Made by a program: the position numbers and the translations under genes. This document shows, piece by piece, positions 25,044-34,422 of a stretch of 64,000 nucleotides of DNA. Numbering within the stretch: the first letter of the stretch is position 1; the number at the start of each line of letters is the position of its first letter. The notes beneath the pieces were generated by a model. That model did no database searches, was not told the origin of the DNA, and saw only the letters and a program-made list of their open reading frames with translations. The stretch is from UBA1426 sp052034085 (GTDB taxonomy: Bacteria; Bacillota; Clostridia; Peptostreptococcales; Anaerovoracaceae): positions 1 to 64,000 of the forward strand of contig JBPOJA010000006.1 in NCBI GenBank assembly GCA_052034085.1, read 5' to 3'.

Positions 25044-26067
25044 AAAAGTTACGGTTGCCATGAGCGGCGGCATTGACAGCACTGTGGCGGCCCTTTTGCT
25101 GAAGGAGCAGTCCTGTGAAGTCAGCGGGCTCACTTTAAACCTGTATAAAAATGATATAGAAAAAGCCAGAAAAGCAGCCCGCCTGCTTGGTATACCCCAC
25201 AGAGTGCTTGACTATCAGGATTTCTTCCGCGAAGAGGTAATGGAAGCTTTCAAAGAAGCCTATGTGAGAGGCGATACCCCAAATCCATGCATAATCTGCA
25301 ATGAAAAGGTCAAGCTGGGCAGGCTTTTTTATGATGCCGATATTTACAAGGAAGGCTACCTGGCCACGGGTCACTATGCAAAAATAGAGTATGATGCTAA
25401 ATCGGACAGATACTTGCTGAAGAAAGCGGCAGATGCCGCCAAGGACCAGTCCTATTTTCTGTACAGGCTGCCCCAGCATGTTCTGGCAAAAACAATTTTT
25501 CCTTTAGGCAATCTGACCAAGGATGAGATCAGAAAGATTGCCAAATCCAGAGGTTTAAGCGACGGCAAGAAAAATGACAGCCAGGATATCTGCTTCATCA
25601 GCGGCAATGATTATGGCAAATTTTTAGAAATGGAAATGGGTGCGGTCTCAGACCCCGGTAAATTTGTCGATAAGGATGGGAATATTCTGGGGGACCACAA
25701 AGGTATTATCCACTATACTACGGGTCAGCGGAGAGGCCTGAATTTAAGGTTTGACAGAAGAAAATATGTTTTGGAAATAGATCCCGTACTGAACACAGTG
25801 ACTCTTGGTGACGATGAAGATCTGTACAGGAAAAACTTCACTGTGGACAGGGTAAATCTTATATCATTTCCGGCACTAAATGAAGAGATGGAGGCAGTTG
25901 TTAAAATCAGATACAGTCATAAAGGCGCAAAGGCGATAATAAGCCCGGGAGATGAAGGGAAAATAAATGTGGAGTTTTTCCAGCCTCAGAGAGCCATAAG
26001 CCCCGGGCAGAGCGCTGTGTTTTACAGGGGCGATGAAGTTCTGGGCGGGGGCATCATTCTGCGATAA
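25036..26067 (+). CDS. mnmA: tRNA-specific 2-thiouridylase MnmA
   Basis: Adds sulfur to U34 of tRNA Lys, Glu and Gln. The 343 residues start with the PP-loop AMSGGIDSTVAALLL, with Ile where Val is usual. The two catalytic cysteines are Cys85 in NPCIICN and Cys186 in QDICFI. The central HYTTGQRRGL segment and the C-terminal beta-barrel match the family. The start lies inside the NUDIX gene after AGAGGA. A cysteine desulfurase partner is not nearby. Confidence 0.94.
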   Translation: MSKKVTVAMSGGIDSTVAALLLKEQSCEVSGLTLNLYKNDIEKARKAARLLGIPHRVLDYQDFFREEVMEAFKEAYVRGDTPNPCIICNEKVKLGRLFYDADIYKEGYLATGHYAKIEYDAKSDRYLLKKAADAAKDQSYFLYRLPQHVLAKTIFPLGNLTKDEIRKIAKSRGLSDGKKNDSQDICFISGNDYGKFLEMEMGAVSDPGKFVDKDGNILGDHKGIIHYTTGQRRGLNLRFDRRKYVLEIDPVLNTVTLGDDEDLYRKNFTVDRVNLISFPALNEEMEAVVKIRYSHKGAKAIISPGDEGKINVEFFQPQRAISPGQSAVFYRGDEVLGGGIILR

Positions 26068-26078
26068 AAGGCTTATAC

Positions 26079-26107
26079 TTGCAGACATGCCGCCAAAATG
26101 ATAAAAT
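26079..26107 (+). promoter_or_regulatory. Promoter for the CYTH gene and tig
   Basis: TTGCAG (26079-26084), a 17-base spacer, then TAAAAT (26102-26107) preceded by TGA, an extended -10. It lies between the mnmA stop and the CYTH gene. Confidence 0.6.
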
Positions 26108-26141
26108 ATAAAAATGGCAACACACGAAAAGAGGAATGAAG

Positions 26142-26777
26142 ATGGAAATAGAGATGAAATATGCCATTGCTGACAGGGAAACGGCAGACTCCATCTGGAA
26201 AGACGAATTGCTGGAAAAATACGGTGATCCAAAGTCCAGGGAAACTGCCCTTTTAAAGTCGGCATATTTTGACACAGAGGACAGCGTGCTTCTGAAAAAC
26301 GATGTGGCTTTCAGAGTAAGGATGGAGGGCAGCAAGGTAGTTGCATCCCTGAAATGGAAAGGCAGCAGCAGCGAAGGTATGCACAAAAGGGAAGAGGTAA
26401 ATGTGCCTGTTGATGATCCGGCATGTTTTCTTGCTCCGTCACCGGATATTTTTGCGGAAAGCGAGCAGGGGGAGGATATGATAAACCTTGTCAGCGGAAA
26501 GACGCTCCATAGTACTTTGGAGATGAGCTTCATTCGCAGAAAAATCCGGATGGACTACAACGAAAGCATAATGGAATTGGCCATTGATACAGGCGAAATC
26601 AAAACGGGCAGGGGTGAGCTGCCCATATGCGAGCTGGAAATCGAGCTGTTTTCCGGCAGGGAAGAAGATGTTCAGGCTTTGGGACAATTGTTCAGGGAAA
26701 AGTATCAATTGGAGCCGCTGGATGTCAGCAAATATGCCAGGGGTTTGTTTTTCTCCCTGGGAGAAGGGTATAAATAA
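26142..26777 (+). CDS. CYTH-domain protein, probable triphosphate-binding enzyme
   Basis: A 211-residue protein of the CYTH superfamily (adenylate cyclase CyaB / thiamine triphosphatase). The defining ExExK motif is EIEMK at the N-terminus. Later strands supply charged residues of the triphosphate tunnel: FRVRMEG, ASLKWKG, ELAIDTGEI and ELEIELFSG. ATG 26142 is six bases after GAGGA; an ATG at 26136 would touch it. Most bacterial members are inorganic triphosphatases, but the substrate cannot be fixed here. It leads the operon that continues into tig. Confidence 0.85.
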   Translation: MEIEMKYAIADRETADSIWKDELLEKYGDPKSRETALLKSAYFDTEDSVLLKNDVAFRVRMEGSKVVASLKWKGSSSEGMHKREEVNVPVDDPACFLAPSPDIFAESEQGEDMINLVSGKTLHSTLEMSFIRRKIRMDYNESIMELAIDTGEIKTGRGELPICELEIELFSGREEDVQALGQLFREKYQLEPLDVSKYARGLFFSLGEGYK

Positions 26778-26797
26778 ATTCGGGAGGAGTTAAAATA

Positions 26798-28081
26798 ATG
26801 AAATCAACCATGGTAGGCAGGGAAGGCAATGAGGTTACCTTTAAAATGGATTTTGAGGCCGCAGAATTTGAAAAGGCCATAGACGAAGTATATAGGGCAA
26901 ACAAACACAGATACAGCATTGACGGATTCAGAAAAGGCAAGGCGCCAAGGAAACTGATTGAGTCCAGGTTCGGTGCGGATGTGTTTTATGAGGATGCCGT
27001 AAATGAGATGTTTTCCACAGCATATATGATCGCTTTGAGCGAATTGAATATAGAACCGGTGGATAATCCATCCGCAGAATTCGGTGCTATTGAAGCCGGA
27101 AAGGATCTGGAAGCCACGGTTAAAGTTACAGTGGTGCCTGAAGTTAATATAAAAGAGTACAAAGGCGTGAAAATCAAAAAGGTCGATGACAGCGTTTCCG
27201 ACGAGGATGTGGATAAGGATTTGAAAAACACCCAGAAAAGAAATGCACGCATGCTGGTTTCTGAAGGCCCTGCGAAAGAGGGAGATACCATAATCCTTGA
27301 TTATGCAGGATTTGTAGGGGACAATCAGTTTGAAGGAGGCACCGCAGAAGGTCAGCCTCTGACCCTGGGCTCCAATACATTTATTCCGGGTTTTGAAGAT
27401 CAGCTGATTGGAGTAAAAACCGGTGAGGAAAGGGATGTAAAGGTTACTTTCCCGGAAGAATATCATGCGGAAGATCTGGCGGGAAAAGAAGCCGTCTTCA
27501 AATGCAAGGTCCATGAGATCAAGGAAACGGAGTTGCCTGAACTGAATGATGATTTCGCTCAGGATGTCAGCGAGTTTGATACTTTGGACGAGTATAAGGC
27601 CGACATCAGGAGCAGGCTGGAAAAAGCAGCAAGGGAAAAGGCCGAATATGAAATGAAAAATGCAGTCCTGGAAGCCATTTACGAAAGCACGGAAGTGGAT
27701 GTTCCCGATGTAATGGTGGAAAACCATATTGACGAGATGGTACAGGAGTTTGCAGGACAGCTTAAACAGAGCGGCCTGGCTCTGGAGCAGTATCTGGAAT
27801 ATCTGGATAAGAGCCTGGCGGATTTCAGGGAAGAAATGCGAAAAGATGCTTTTAAAAAGGCTAAAACCAAGTTGCTTGTAGATGCCATTATCAAGGCTGA
27901 AAATATTGATGCTGATGAGGATGAAATCGAAAGCGAACTGAGGAAAATGGCCGCAATGTACGGCATGGAAAACGACAAACTCAGAGAAATGATGGGTTTG
28001 CGGGGTATGGCCATGCTCAGGCAGGATGTTAAGAGCAGAAAAGCCATAGATTTAATATACGATAATGCGGTCATTGAATAA
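26798..28081 (+). CDS. tig: Trigger factor
   Basis: Ribosome-bound chaperone and prolyl isomerase. The 427 residues show the ribosome-docking signature in the N-terminal domain, GFRKGKAPRKLIE, at about residues 42-54. The FKBP domain lies near 160-245, with DTIILDYAGFVGD and FPEEYHAEDLAGKEAVF, and a helical C-terminal domain follows. GGGAGGAG precedes the ATG. The order tig-clpP-clpX-lon is standard in Firmicutes. Confidence 0.96.
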   Translation: MKSTMVGREGNEVTFKMDFEAAEFEKAIDEVYRANKHRYSIDGFRKGKAPRKLIESRFGADVFYEDAVNEMFSTAYMIALSELNIEPVDNPSAEFGAIEAGKDLEATVKVTVVPEVNIKEYKGVKIKKVDDSVSDEDVDKDLKNTQKRNARMLVSEGPAKEGDTIILDYAGFVGDNQFEGGTAEGQPLTLGSNTFIPGFEDQLIGVKTGEERDVKVTFPEEYHAEDLAGKEAVFKCKVHEIKETELPELNDDFAQDVSEFDTLDEYKADIRSRLEKAAREKAEYEMKNAVLEAIYESTEVDVPDVMVENHIDEMVQEFAGQLKQSGLALEQYLEYLDKSLADFREEMRKDAFKKAKTKLLVDAIIKAENIDADEDEIESELRKMAAMYGMENDKLREMMGLRGMAMLRQDVKSRKAIDLIYDNAVIE

Positions 28082-28114
28082 ATCTTGCTGCATGTTAAGC
28101 GGAGGAGAAAGAAT

Positions 28115-28699
28115 ATGCCTTTAATACCAATGGTGGTGGAGCAGACCAGCCGCGGAGAGAGGTCTTATGACATCTATTCGAGGCTGCTTAAGGACAGGAT
28201 AATATTTCTGGGTGAAGAGGTGGATCATCACACGGCGGGCCTGGTAGTGGCACAGCTGCTGTTTTTGGAAGCCGAGGATCCGGACAAGGACATCAGTTTC
28301 TACATCAACAGTCCCGGAGGGTCCATAACCGCCGGTTTGGCGATTTATGATACCATGAAATATATCAAACCGGACGTTTCCACCATCTGCATAGGCATGG
28401 CTGCCAGCATGGGGGCCTTCCTTCTGGCAGCAGGGACAAAAGGAAAGCGTTTTGCCCTGCCCAATGCGGAGATTATGATACATCAGCCTCTGGGAGGAAT
28501 AAGCGGTCAGGCTGCAGACTTAAAAATCCATGCCGACAGGATTATCGAAACCAGGGACAGGCTGAACCGTATTTTAAGCGAAAACACAGGTCAGAGCCTG
28601 AAGCGCATAGCCAAAGACACCGACAGGGATACTTTCATGGATGCCTTTGAAGCGCTGGAGTATGGCATAATAGATAAAGTTATAGAAAGAAGAGAATAA
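28115..28699 (+). CDS. clpP: ATP-dependent Clp protease proteolytic subunit
   Basis: Serine protease barrel that works with ClpX and other Clp ATPases. The 194 residues carry the triad Ser98 (AASMGAF), His123 (IMIHQP) and Asp172 (TDRD), at the same numbers as E. coli ClpP. ATG 28115 is eight bases after GGAGGA; an in-frame TTG at 28085 lacks a site. The stop overlaps the clpX start as TAATG. Confidence 0.97.
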   Translation: MPLIPMVVEQTSRGERSYDIYSRLLKDRIIFLGEEVDHHTAGLVVAQLLFLEAEDPDKDISFYINSPGGSITAGLAIYDTMKYIKPDVSTICIGMAASMGAFLLAAGTKGKRFALPNAEIMIHQPLGGISGQAADLKIHADRIIETRDRLNRILSENTGQSLKRIAKDTDRDTFMDAFEALEYGIIDKVIERRE

Positions 28700-29973
28700 T
28701 GAGTAAATACGATGATAAAAAGCAACTGAAATGTTCCTTCTGCGGCAAGCCCCAGAGCCAGGTGAAAAGGCTGGTGGCAGGGCCCGATGTTTATATCTGC
28801 GACGAATGCATAGAGTTGTGTTCCGATATAATAAACGAGGAATTTGCCCAGGTTCAGGAAGAACAGAAAGAAGGGAAGATGACTTTGCCAAAGCCAAAGG
28901 AAATAGCTGAGGCTTTGTCTGAGTATGTCATCGGCCAGGAAGATGCCAAGAAGGCACTGGCTGTGGCGGTATACAACCACTACAAGAGGATAGGAGCAAA
29001 ATCCACTGAGGGTGACGATGTTGAAATACAAAAAAGCAACATCATTATGATGGGTCCCACGGGTTCAGGGAAAACCCTCCTGGCCCAGACTCTGGCCAGG
29101 ATATTGGATGTGCCTTTTGCCATAGCTGATGCCACAGCTTTGACTGAGGCAGGTTATGTGGGTGAAGATGTGGAAAACATCCTGCTCAAGCTTATTCAGG
29201 CAGCTGATTATGATATAGAGAAGGCCCAGAAGGGTATAATATACGTGGATGAAATTGATAAGATAGCCAGAAAGACTGAAAATCCATCCATCACCAGAGA
29301 TGTCAGCGGTGAAGGAGTTCAGCAGGCCCTGTTGAAAATATTGGAGGGCACGGTGGCTTCAGTTCCGCCTCAGGGGGGTAGAAAACATCCGCATCAGGAT
29401 TTTATACAGTTTGACACCACCAATGTGCTTTTCATATGCGGAGGAGCTTTCGACGGGCTGGACAAGATAATTCAGAGACGTGTCGGCGAGAAAACAATCG
29501 GTTTCAATTCCGTCATTAAAAGCAGCAGGGAAAAGGATATGGAGGGTCTGAAGGGAGTGCAGGCGGAAGACCTGCTGAAATACGGACTTATCCCTGAATT
29601 TGTGGGCAGACTGCCGGTTATAGTTACCCTGGAAGAACTTAGCAAGGACGCCCTGATACGAATCATTAAAGAACCTAAAAATGCTCTGCTGAAGCAGTAC
29701 AAAAAACTCTTTATGATAGACGGGGTTGAACTGGAAGTTGAAGAAGACGCTCTTAAAAGGCTGGCAGAAAAGGCTATAGAAAGAAAGCTGGGGGCAAGGG
29801 GGCTTCGCAGCATAATGGAACATGTCATGACGGACATAATGTTCCACATACCGTCAAGGACGGACATAAAAAAGTGTATAATCACTGAGGAGACAATACT
29901 AAATGATACCGGACCGGCCTTGGTTCTGAAGGAAACCAAAAAGGCCGGCAAAAAGAAAGAAACTGCATCTTAG
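28699..29973 (+). CDS. clpX: ATP-dependent Clp protease ATP-binding subunit ClpX
   Basis: Unfoldase that feeds ClpP. The 424 residues begin with a four-cysteine zinc finger (Cys12, Cys15, Cys34, Cys37), then the AAA+ domain with Walker A GPTGSGKTLLAQTLA, Walker B IIYVDEIDKIAR, and the IGF loop seen as KTIGFNSV. A hairpin terminator follows the stop. Confidence 0.97.
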   Translation: MSKYDDKKQLKCSFCGKPQSQVKRLVAGPDVYICDECIELCSDIINEEFAQVQEEQKEGKMTLPKPKEIAEALSEYVIGQEDAKKALAVAVYNHYKRIGAKSTEGDDVEIQKSNIIMMGPTGSGKTLLAQTLARILDVPFAIADATALTEAGYVGEDVENILLKLIQAADYDIEKAQKGIIYVDEIDKIARKTENPSITRDVSGEGVQQALLKILEGTVASVPPQGGRKHPHQDFIQFDTTNVLFICGGAFDGLDKIIQRRVGEKTIGFNSVIKSSREKDMEGLKGVQAEDLLKYGLIPEFVGRLPVIVTLEELSKDALIRIIKEPKNALLKQYKKLFMIDGVELEVEEDALKRLAEKAIERKLGARGLRSIMEHVMTDIMFHIPSRTDIKKCIITEETILNDTGPALVLKETKKAGKKKETAS

Positions 29974-29979
29974 TAAAAT

Positions 29980-30008
29980 AAAAACAGACGGTTTCACCGC
30001 CTGTTTTT
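29980..30008 (+). terminator. Terminator between clpX and lon
   Basis: AAAACAG and CGGT pair with ACCG and CTGTTTT around loop TTC, with one A-C mismatch in the stem and a run of T at the end. lon starts 22 bases later with no room for a strong promoter, so read-through or a promoter within clpX probably feeds lon. Confidence 0.7.
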
Positions 30009-30029
30009 AAGGCTGGGAGGTGTTAACAG

Positions 30030-32360
30030 ATGACAGATGAGATTATTATTGAAGAAACTATGCCAATGATACCTTTGAGAGGTTTGACCATATTTCCCTA
30101 CATGGTTCTTCATTTTGATATAGGAAGAGAAAAGTCCATCAGCGCTTTGGAAAAGGCCATGGTAATGAACCAGACCGTATTTTTGTCTGCCCAGAAAAAT
30201 GCAGAGACTGACCTGCCCACAAAAGATGATTTTTATCATGTGGGGACAATTGCTAAAATAAAGCAGATGCTGAAGCTGCCCGGAGATACCATAAGAGTTC
30301 TGGTGGAAGGCGTAAGCCGGGGCAGAATAGAATCATTCAATTTCGAAGTGCCATATTTTGAGTGCAACATCACAGCAATATACGAGGAGGATTTCGAGGA
30401 GATTCCCCCGAGGGTTGTGGCTTTGATGAGAACCGTCCTTGCCGGTTTTGAGGAGTATGTAAACTACAGCCCGAGGCTCAGTCATGAGGTCTTCCCTTCA
30501 GTGGCTTCCGTGGAACAGCCGGGGCGCTTTGCGGACCTGGTTACTTCCCACCTGGAAATCAGGACAGACGAAAAGCAGAAAGTGCTGGAGGCTTTTGATA
30601 TTGAAGAACGGCTGGAGATACTCAACGATATTCTGTCCAAGGAAATCGAAATTCTTCACATTGAAAGCTCCATTACCAGCAAGGTGAGGAGCCAGATAAA
30701 CAAAAATCAGAGGGAATACTATCTTAAAGAGCAGCTTCGCGTTATACAGGAAGAGCTGGGCGAAGATGAGGACTCTGAGGATGAAATTCAGAAGTGGCTG
30801 GTGCAGCTTAAAAAGCTGAAGCTCAATCCCACGGTTCATGAAAAAGTAGAAAAGGAAATAAAACGCCTGAGGAAAATTTCCGGGTCTTCCGCCGAGGGCG
30901 GCGTTATCCGGACCTACGTGGAGTGGATTTTGGCATTGCCCTGGAACAAGGCTTCAAAGGATAACGAAGATTTGAAGCTTGCTGAAAAAATCCTGAATGA
31001 AGATCATTACGGGCTTGAAAAGATAAAAGAGAGGGTTCTCGAGTATCTGGCGGTTATTCAGCTTTCAAAGAGCATGAAGGGCCCCATCCTCTGCCTTGTA
31101 GGGCCTCCGGGGACAGGCAAGACATCCATAGCAAAAAGCATAGCCAGAGCCCTGGATAGGAATTTTGTCAGGATGTCCCTGGGCGGAGTCAGGGATGAGG
31201 CAGAAATCAGAGGCCACAGGAGAACCTATATAGGAGCCATACCGGGAAGAATCATATCAGCAATAAAAGACAGCAAGACCAACAATCCTGTTTTCCTCTT
31301 TGATGAAGTGGATAAAATCGGTGCGGATTTCAGGGGGGATCCTGCCTCAGCTTTGCTTGAGGTCCTGGACCCTGAGCAGAACAAGGAGTTTACCGATCAC
31401 TATCTGGAAGTGCCTTTTGATTTATCCAAAGTCATGTTCATAACGACGGCTAACACTACCGACACCATTCCCAGGCCTCTTCTGGACAGAATGGAGGTTC
31501 TGGAGGTTACCGGATATACGGAAGAAGAAAAGGTTCACATAGCCACGGGATTTCTCATCCCCAAAAAGATAAAAGAACACGGGCTGAAAGATGAGAATAT
31601 CAGTTTTTCAGAAGCTGCCATCAGGGGCATTATAAATAATTACACCAGGGAATCCGGCGTAAGAAACCTGGAAAGGGAGATTGCCAATATTTGCCGGAAA
31701 GTGGCTAGAAAGGTGGCGGAAAAGCCCGGTACCGTTGTGAAAATTACTTCCGGCAACCTGGATAATTACCTTGGGAAAATCCGATACCGTTATGATAAAA
31801 TTGAGGGAGAAAATGAAACAGGCGTGGCCACAGGCCTGGCCTGGACCATAGTGGGCGGGGATACCCTGTCCATTGAAACAGCCGTTGTCCCCGGGAGCGG
31901 AAACCTGGTGCTTACAGGTCAGCTGGGAGAGGTGATGCAGGAATCTGCCAAGGCAGGTGTCAGCTATATCCGTTCCAAAGCTAAAGAGCTGGGAATTGCG
32001 GATGATTTTCACAAGGAAAAGGATCTTCACATCCACGTACCGGAGGGAGCCACACCAAAAGACGGCCCGTCGGCCGGTGTAACCATATGCACCTCCGTGG
32101 TTTCAGCTTTAACAGGGACTCCTGTTAAAAAGAACCTTGCCATGACGGGAGAGATTACCCTGCGCGGCAAAGTGCTGCCGGTGGGAGGAATAAGGGAAAA
32201 GGTTCTTGCCGCTCACAGGGCCGGCATAACCAATGTGCTTCTGCCGAAAGAAAATGAAGCGGACATTGAGGAAATTCCGGTAAAGGTTAGAAAACGCATA
32301 AAAATCAAACTGGTGGAAACCATGGACCAGGTCCTGGAGGAAGCCCTGGTGAAGGAATGA
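30030..32360 (+). CDS. lon: ATP-dependent protease Lon
   Basis: Degrades damaged and regulatory proteins. The 776 residues have the N-terminal substrate domain (MIPLRGLTIFPYMV), the AAA+ module with Walker A GPPGTGKTSIAKSIA and Walker B VFLFDEVDKIG, and the protease domain with the Ser681-Lys724 dyad (PKDGPSAG and REKVLAAHRAG). GGGAGGTG precedes the ATG. It overlaps engB by four bases. Confidence 0.97.
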   Translation: MTDEIIIEETMPMIPLRGLTIFPYMVLHFDIGREKSISALEKAMVMNQTVFLSAQKNAETDLPTKDDFYHVGTIAKIKQMLKLPGDTIRVLVEGVSRGRIESFNFEVPYFECNITAIYEEDFEEIPPRVVALMRTVLAGFEEYVNYSPRLSHEVFPSVASVEQPGRFADLVTSHLEIRTDEKQKVLEAFDIEERLEILNDILSKEIEILHIESSITSKVRSQINKNQREYYLKEQLRVIQEELGEDEDSEDEIQKWLVQLKKLKLNPTVHEKVEKEIKRLRKISGSSAEGGVIRTYVEWILALPWNKASKDNEDLKLAEKILNEDHYGLEKIKERVLEYLAVIQLSKSMKGPILCLVGPPGTGKTSIAKSIARALDRNFVRMSLGGVRDEAEIRGHRRTYIGAIPGRIISAIKDSKTNNPVFLFDEVDKIGADFRGDPASALLEVLDPEQNKEFTDHYLEVPFDLSKVMFITTANTTDTIPRPLLDRMEVLEVTGYTEEEKVHIATGFLIPKKIKEHGLKDENISFSEAAIRGIINNYTRESGVRNLEREIANICRKVARKVAEKPGTVVKITSGNLDNYLGKIRYRYDKIEGENETGVATGLAWTIVGGDTLSIETAVVPGSGNLVLTGQLGEVMQESAKAGVSYIRSKAKELGIADDFHKEKDLHIHVPEGATPKDGPSAGVTICTSVVSALTGTPVKKNLAMTGEITLRGKVLPVGGIREKVLAAHRAGITNVLLPKENEADIEEIPVKVRKRIKIKLVETMDQVLEEALVKE

Positions 32361-32953
32361 TTATTAAGGAAGCCGAGCTGGTATCCGTTGCGGTGAAGCC
32401 TGACCAGTATCCGGAAGCCGGTATGGCTGAAATTGCCATTGCCGGCAGGTCCAATGTCGGAAAATCATCATTCATTAACCTGCTCCTGGGAAGAAAAGCC
32501 CTGGCTAAAACCAGCGGTAGCCCGGGCAAGACCAGAACAATTAATTTTTATCAGGTCAACGGAGAATTTCGCATTGTAGACCTGCCGGGTTATGGGTATG
32601 CTAAAGTTGCAAAGGGAATGAAGGACAGCTGGGGTGGCATGATAGAGGCCTATCTTAAAAACAGAGAGGGACTTCTAAAAGTTGTGCAGCTTGTGGATGT
32701 GCGACATGGCCCCACTGCGCTGGATTTGCAGATGTACGACTGGCTGAGACATTACGGTCTGGATGGCTTTGTAATAGCAACAAAATCCGATAAATTATCT
32801 AAAAATGAGCTTGCAAAGAATCTGAAAATGATTTCCAGGGAACTCGATCTCTCCGAAAAGGATATACTGATACCTGTGTCCGCCTTGAAAAGAACGGGTA
32901 GAGAAGAGGCTCTGGAGGCTTTTTCAGCAGTTTTGGAAGAAGGTGTCAACTGA
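32357..32953 (+). CDS. engB: Ribosome biogenesis GTP-binding protein YsxC/EngB
   Basis: GTPase needed for 50S assembly. The 198 residues carry G1 AGRSNVGKSSFINLL, the G2/G3 region KTRTINFY and DLPGYGYAKV, and G4 ATKSDKL, all typical of YihA/YsxC. The ATG overlaps the lon stop (ATGA). Lon-engB is a conserved pair in Firmicutes. Confidence 0.96.
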   Translation: MIIKEAELVSVAVKPDQYPEAGMAEIAIAGRSNVGKSSFINLLLGRKALAKTSGSPGKTRTINFYQVNGEFRIVDLPGYGYAKVAKGMKDSWGGMIEAYLKNREGLLKVVQLVDVRHGPTALDLQMYDWLRHYGLDGFVIATKSDKLSKNELAKNLKMISRELDLSEKDILIPVSALKRTGREEALEAFSAVLEEGVN

Positions 32954-33279
32954 TGCAGTTTATTTTCATGCGGGTGCTTCTCAGGAGAATAAAAGCAATT
33001 CCGGCTTTTCTGAAGGACAAATCTGTTCCCTTGAGAAAGAAGCTGATTGTAATCTTCGGAATAGCATACATACTGTGGCCCATTGATCTTATACCTGCTC
33101 CAATTCTGATTTTCGGTTTTGTAGATGATCTGGTAATCTGGGGTTTTATAATTTACTATCTCAGAGACGAACTGGATAAGTATTGGTTCGGCGAAAAGAG
33201 TGTGGATCTAAAAAAAGAATTTCGTGGAAAAGATATCATAGATGATGTAGAATTTGAGGTGCACGAAGAAGAAAAATAG
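32953..33279 (+). CDS. DUF1232 membrane protein
   Basis: A 108-residue protein with the DUF1232 (YkvA-like) core: a basic N-terminus (RVLLRRIKAIPAFLKDKSVP), then IAYILWPIDLIPAPI, and GFVDDLVIWGFIIYYLRDEL, forming one or two membrane segments. The role of this family is unknown. It overlaps engB by one base. Confidence 0.85.
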   Translation: MQFIFMRVLLRRIKAIPAFLKDKSVPLRKKLIVIFGIAYILWPIDLIPAPILIFGFVDDLVIWGFIIYYLRDELDKYWFGEKSVDLKKEFRGKDIIDDVEFEVHEEEK

Positions 33280-33290
33280 GCGGAGGAAAT

Positions 33291-33824
33291 ATGGGGAAAG
33301 ATTATGAATTCGGCGGGGTAATGATAAGCAGAGAGGATATTTCCAAAAGAGTTGCCGAACTTGGCAGAGAAATATCGGCAGACTATGAAGGGGAATCAAT
33401 TCTTGCAATCTGTGTCTTGAAAGGGGCTGTGCTTTTCTTAAGCGACCTTATCAGAGAATTGAGTGTGGAAACCGAGATCGATTTCATGGCTGTATCCAGT
33501 TATGGAGCATCCACCAAGAGCACCGGTGTAGTCCGCATACTCAAGGATCTGGATTCCAACATAGAAAACAAGAATGTGATTATTGTGGAGGATATCATAG
33601 ATTCCGGACTCACCCTGAAATATCTTAAGGATTATTTGCTTGCCAGGAATCCAAAGAGTCTCAAAATCTGCACCCTGCTTGACAAGCCCGAAAGAAGGCA
33701 GGCTGACGTTAAAGCGGATTACATAGGTTTTTCCATAGAAAACAAATTCATTGTGGGCTACGGGTTGGATTTCAATCAGAAATATCGCAACCTGCCATAT
33801 ATCAGTTATTTACAAGAGGGATAG
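33291..33824 (+). CDS. hpt: Hypoxanthine phosphoribosyltransferase
   Basis: Salvages hypoxanthine and guanine to IMP and GMP using PRPP. The 177 residues contain LKGAVLFLSDLIREL, the flexible loop region SSYGASTKSTG, the PRPP motif VIIVEDIIDSGLTL near 97-110, and the base-binding YIGFSIENKFIVGYGLDF. GGAGG precedes the ATG. It is followed by pduL and deoC, which together look like a deoxynucleoside salvage unit. Confidence 0.95.
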   Translation: MGKDYEFGGVMISREDISKRVAELGREISADYEGESILAICVLKGAVLFLSDLIRELSVETEIDFMAVSSYGASTKSTGVVRILKDLDSNIENKNVIIVEDIIDSGLTLKYLKDYLLARNPKSLKICTLLDKPERRQADVKADYIGFSIENKFIVGYGLDFNQKYRNLPYISYLQEG

Positions 33825-33849
33825 CTTAAGGAAAACAGGGAGGTAAAAA

Positions 33850-34422
33850 ATGTCATTTTATTCACCGGTAGGATTATCAAACAGGCATCTGCACATATGC
33901 GCCAAGGATCTTGAAACACTTTTTGGAGAGGGCTATGAGCTGACACCGTTTAAGGAATTAAAGCAGCCCGGGCAATATGCCGCAGAGGAAAAAGTTGATG
34001 TTGTGGGGCCAAAAGCTACTATTAAGGGAGTAAGGATTTTGGGACCTGTCAGGCCCGAAACTCAGGTGGAGCTGGCCATGACCGACGCCAGGACCCTCGG
34101 AGTGGATGCGCCTGTGAGAGAATCCGGAAAGATCAGCGGAACGCCGGGAGTCAAACTGGTGGGACCCAAGGGCGAGACCGTGCTGGACCAAGGTGCCATA
34201 GTTGCACTTCGCCATGTACATCTTTCGCCCGAGCAGGCAAAAGAAGCGGGAGTCACGGACAAGCAGATGATAAGCATTCGCTTTGGCGGCGAAAGGGGTC
34301 TGGTATTTGACAATGTTCTGGTCAGGACTGCTGAAGGCTTTAACAGCGAAATCCATCTGGATACAGACGAAGGCAATGCGGCCGGTCTTAAAAACGGAGA
34401 TCTTGGGGAATTTATTGTATGA
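33850..34422 (+). CDS. pduL: Phosphate propanoyl/acetyl transferase, PduL family
   Basis: Interconverts acyl-CoA and acyl-phosphate; a zinc enzyme unrelated to Pta. The 190 residues have the two His pairs that bind metal: His13-Leu-His15 (SNRHLHI) and His122-Val-His124 (LRHVHLS), with GPVRPETQVELAMTDAR between. There is no N-terminal encapsulation peptide and no microcompartment gene nearby, so it should be cytosolic. The stop overlaps deoC by four bases. It could turn acetyl-CoA made from the acetaldehyde released by DeoC into acetyl-phosphate. Confidence 0.92.
   Translation: MSFYSPVGLSNRHLHICAKDLETLFGEGYELTPFKELKQPGQYAAEEKVDVVGPKATIKGVRILGPVRPETQVELAMTDARTLGVDAPVRESGKISGTPGVKLVGPKGETVLDQGAIVALRHVHLSPEQAKEAGVTDKQMISIRFGGERGLVFDNVLVRTAEGFNSEIHLDTDEGNAAGLKNGDLGEFIV

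Noticed and set aside
26804..27727. Minus-strand open frame of 307 codons opposite tig
   Set aside because: Trigger factor on the plus strand is unmistakable; the opposing frame is rich in Phe, His and Cys, as expected of an antisense reading.
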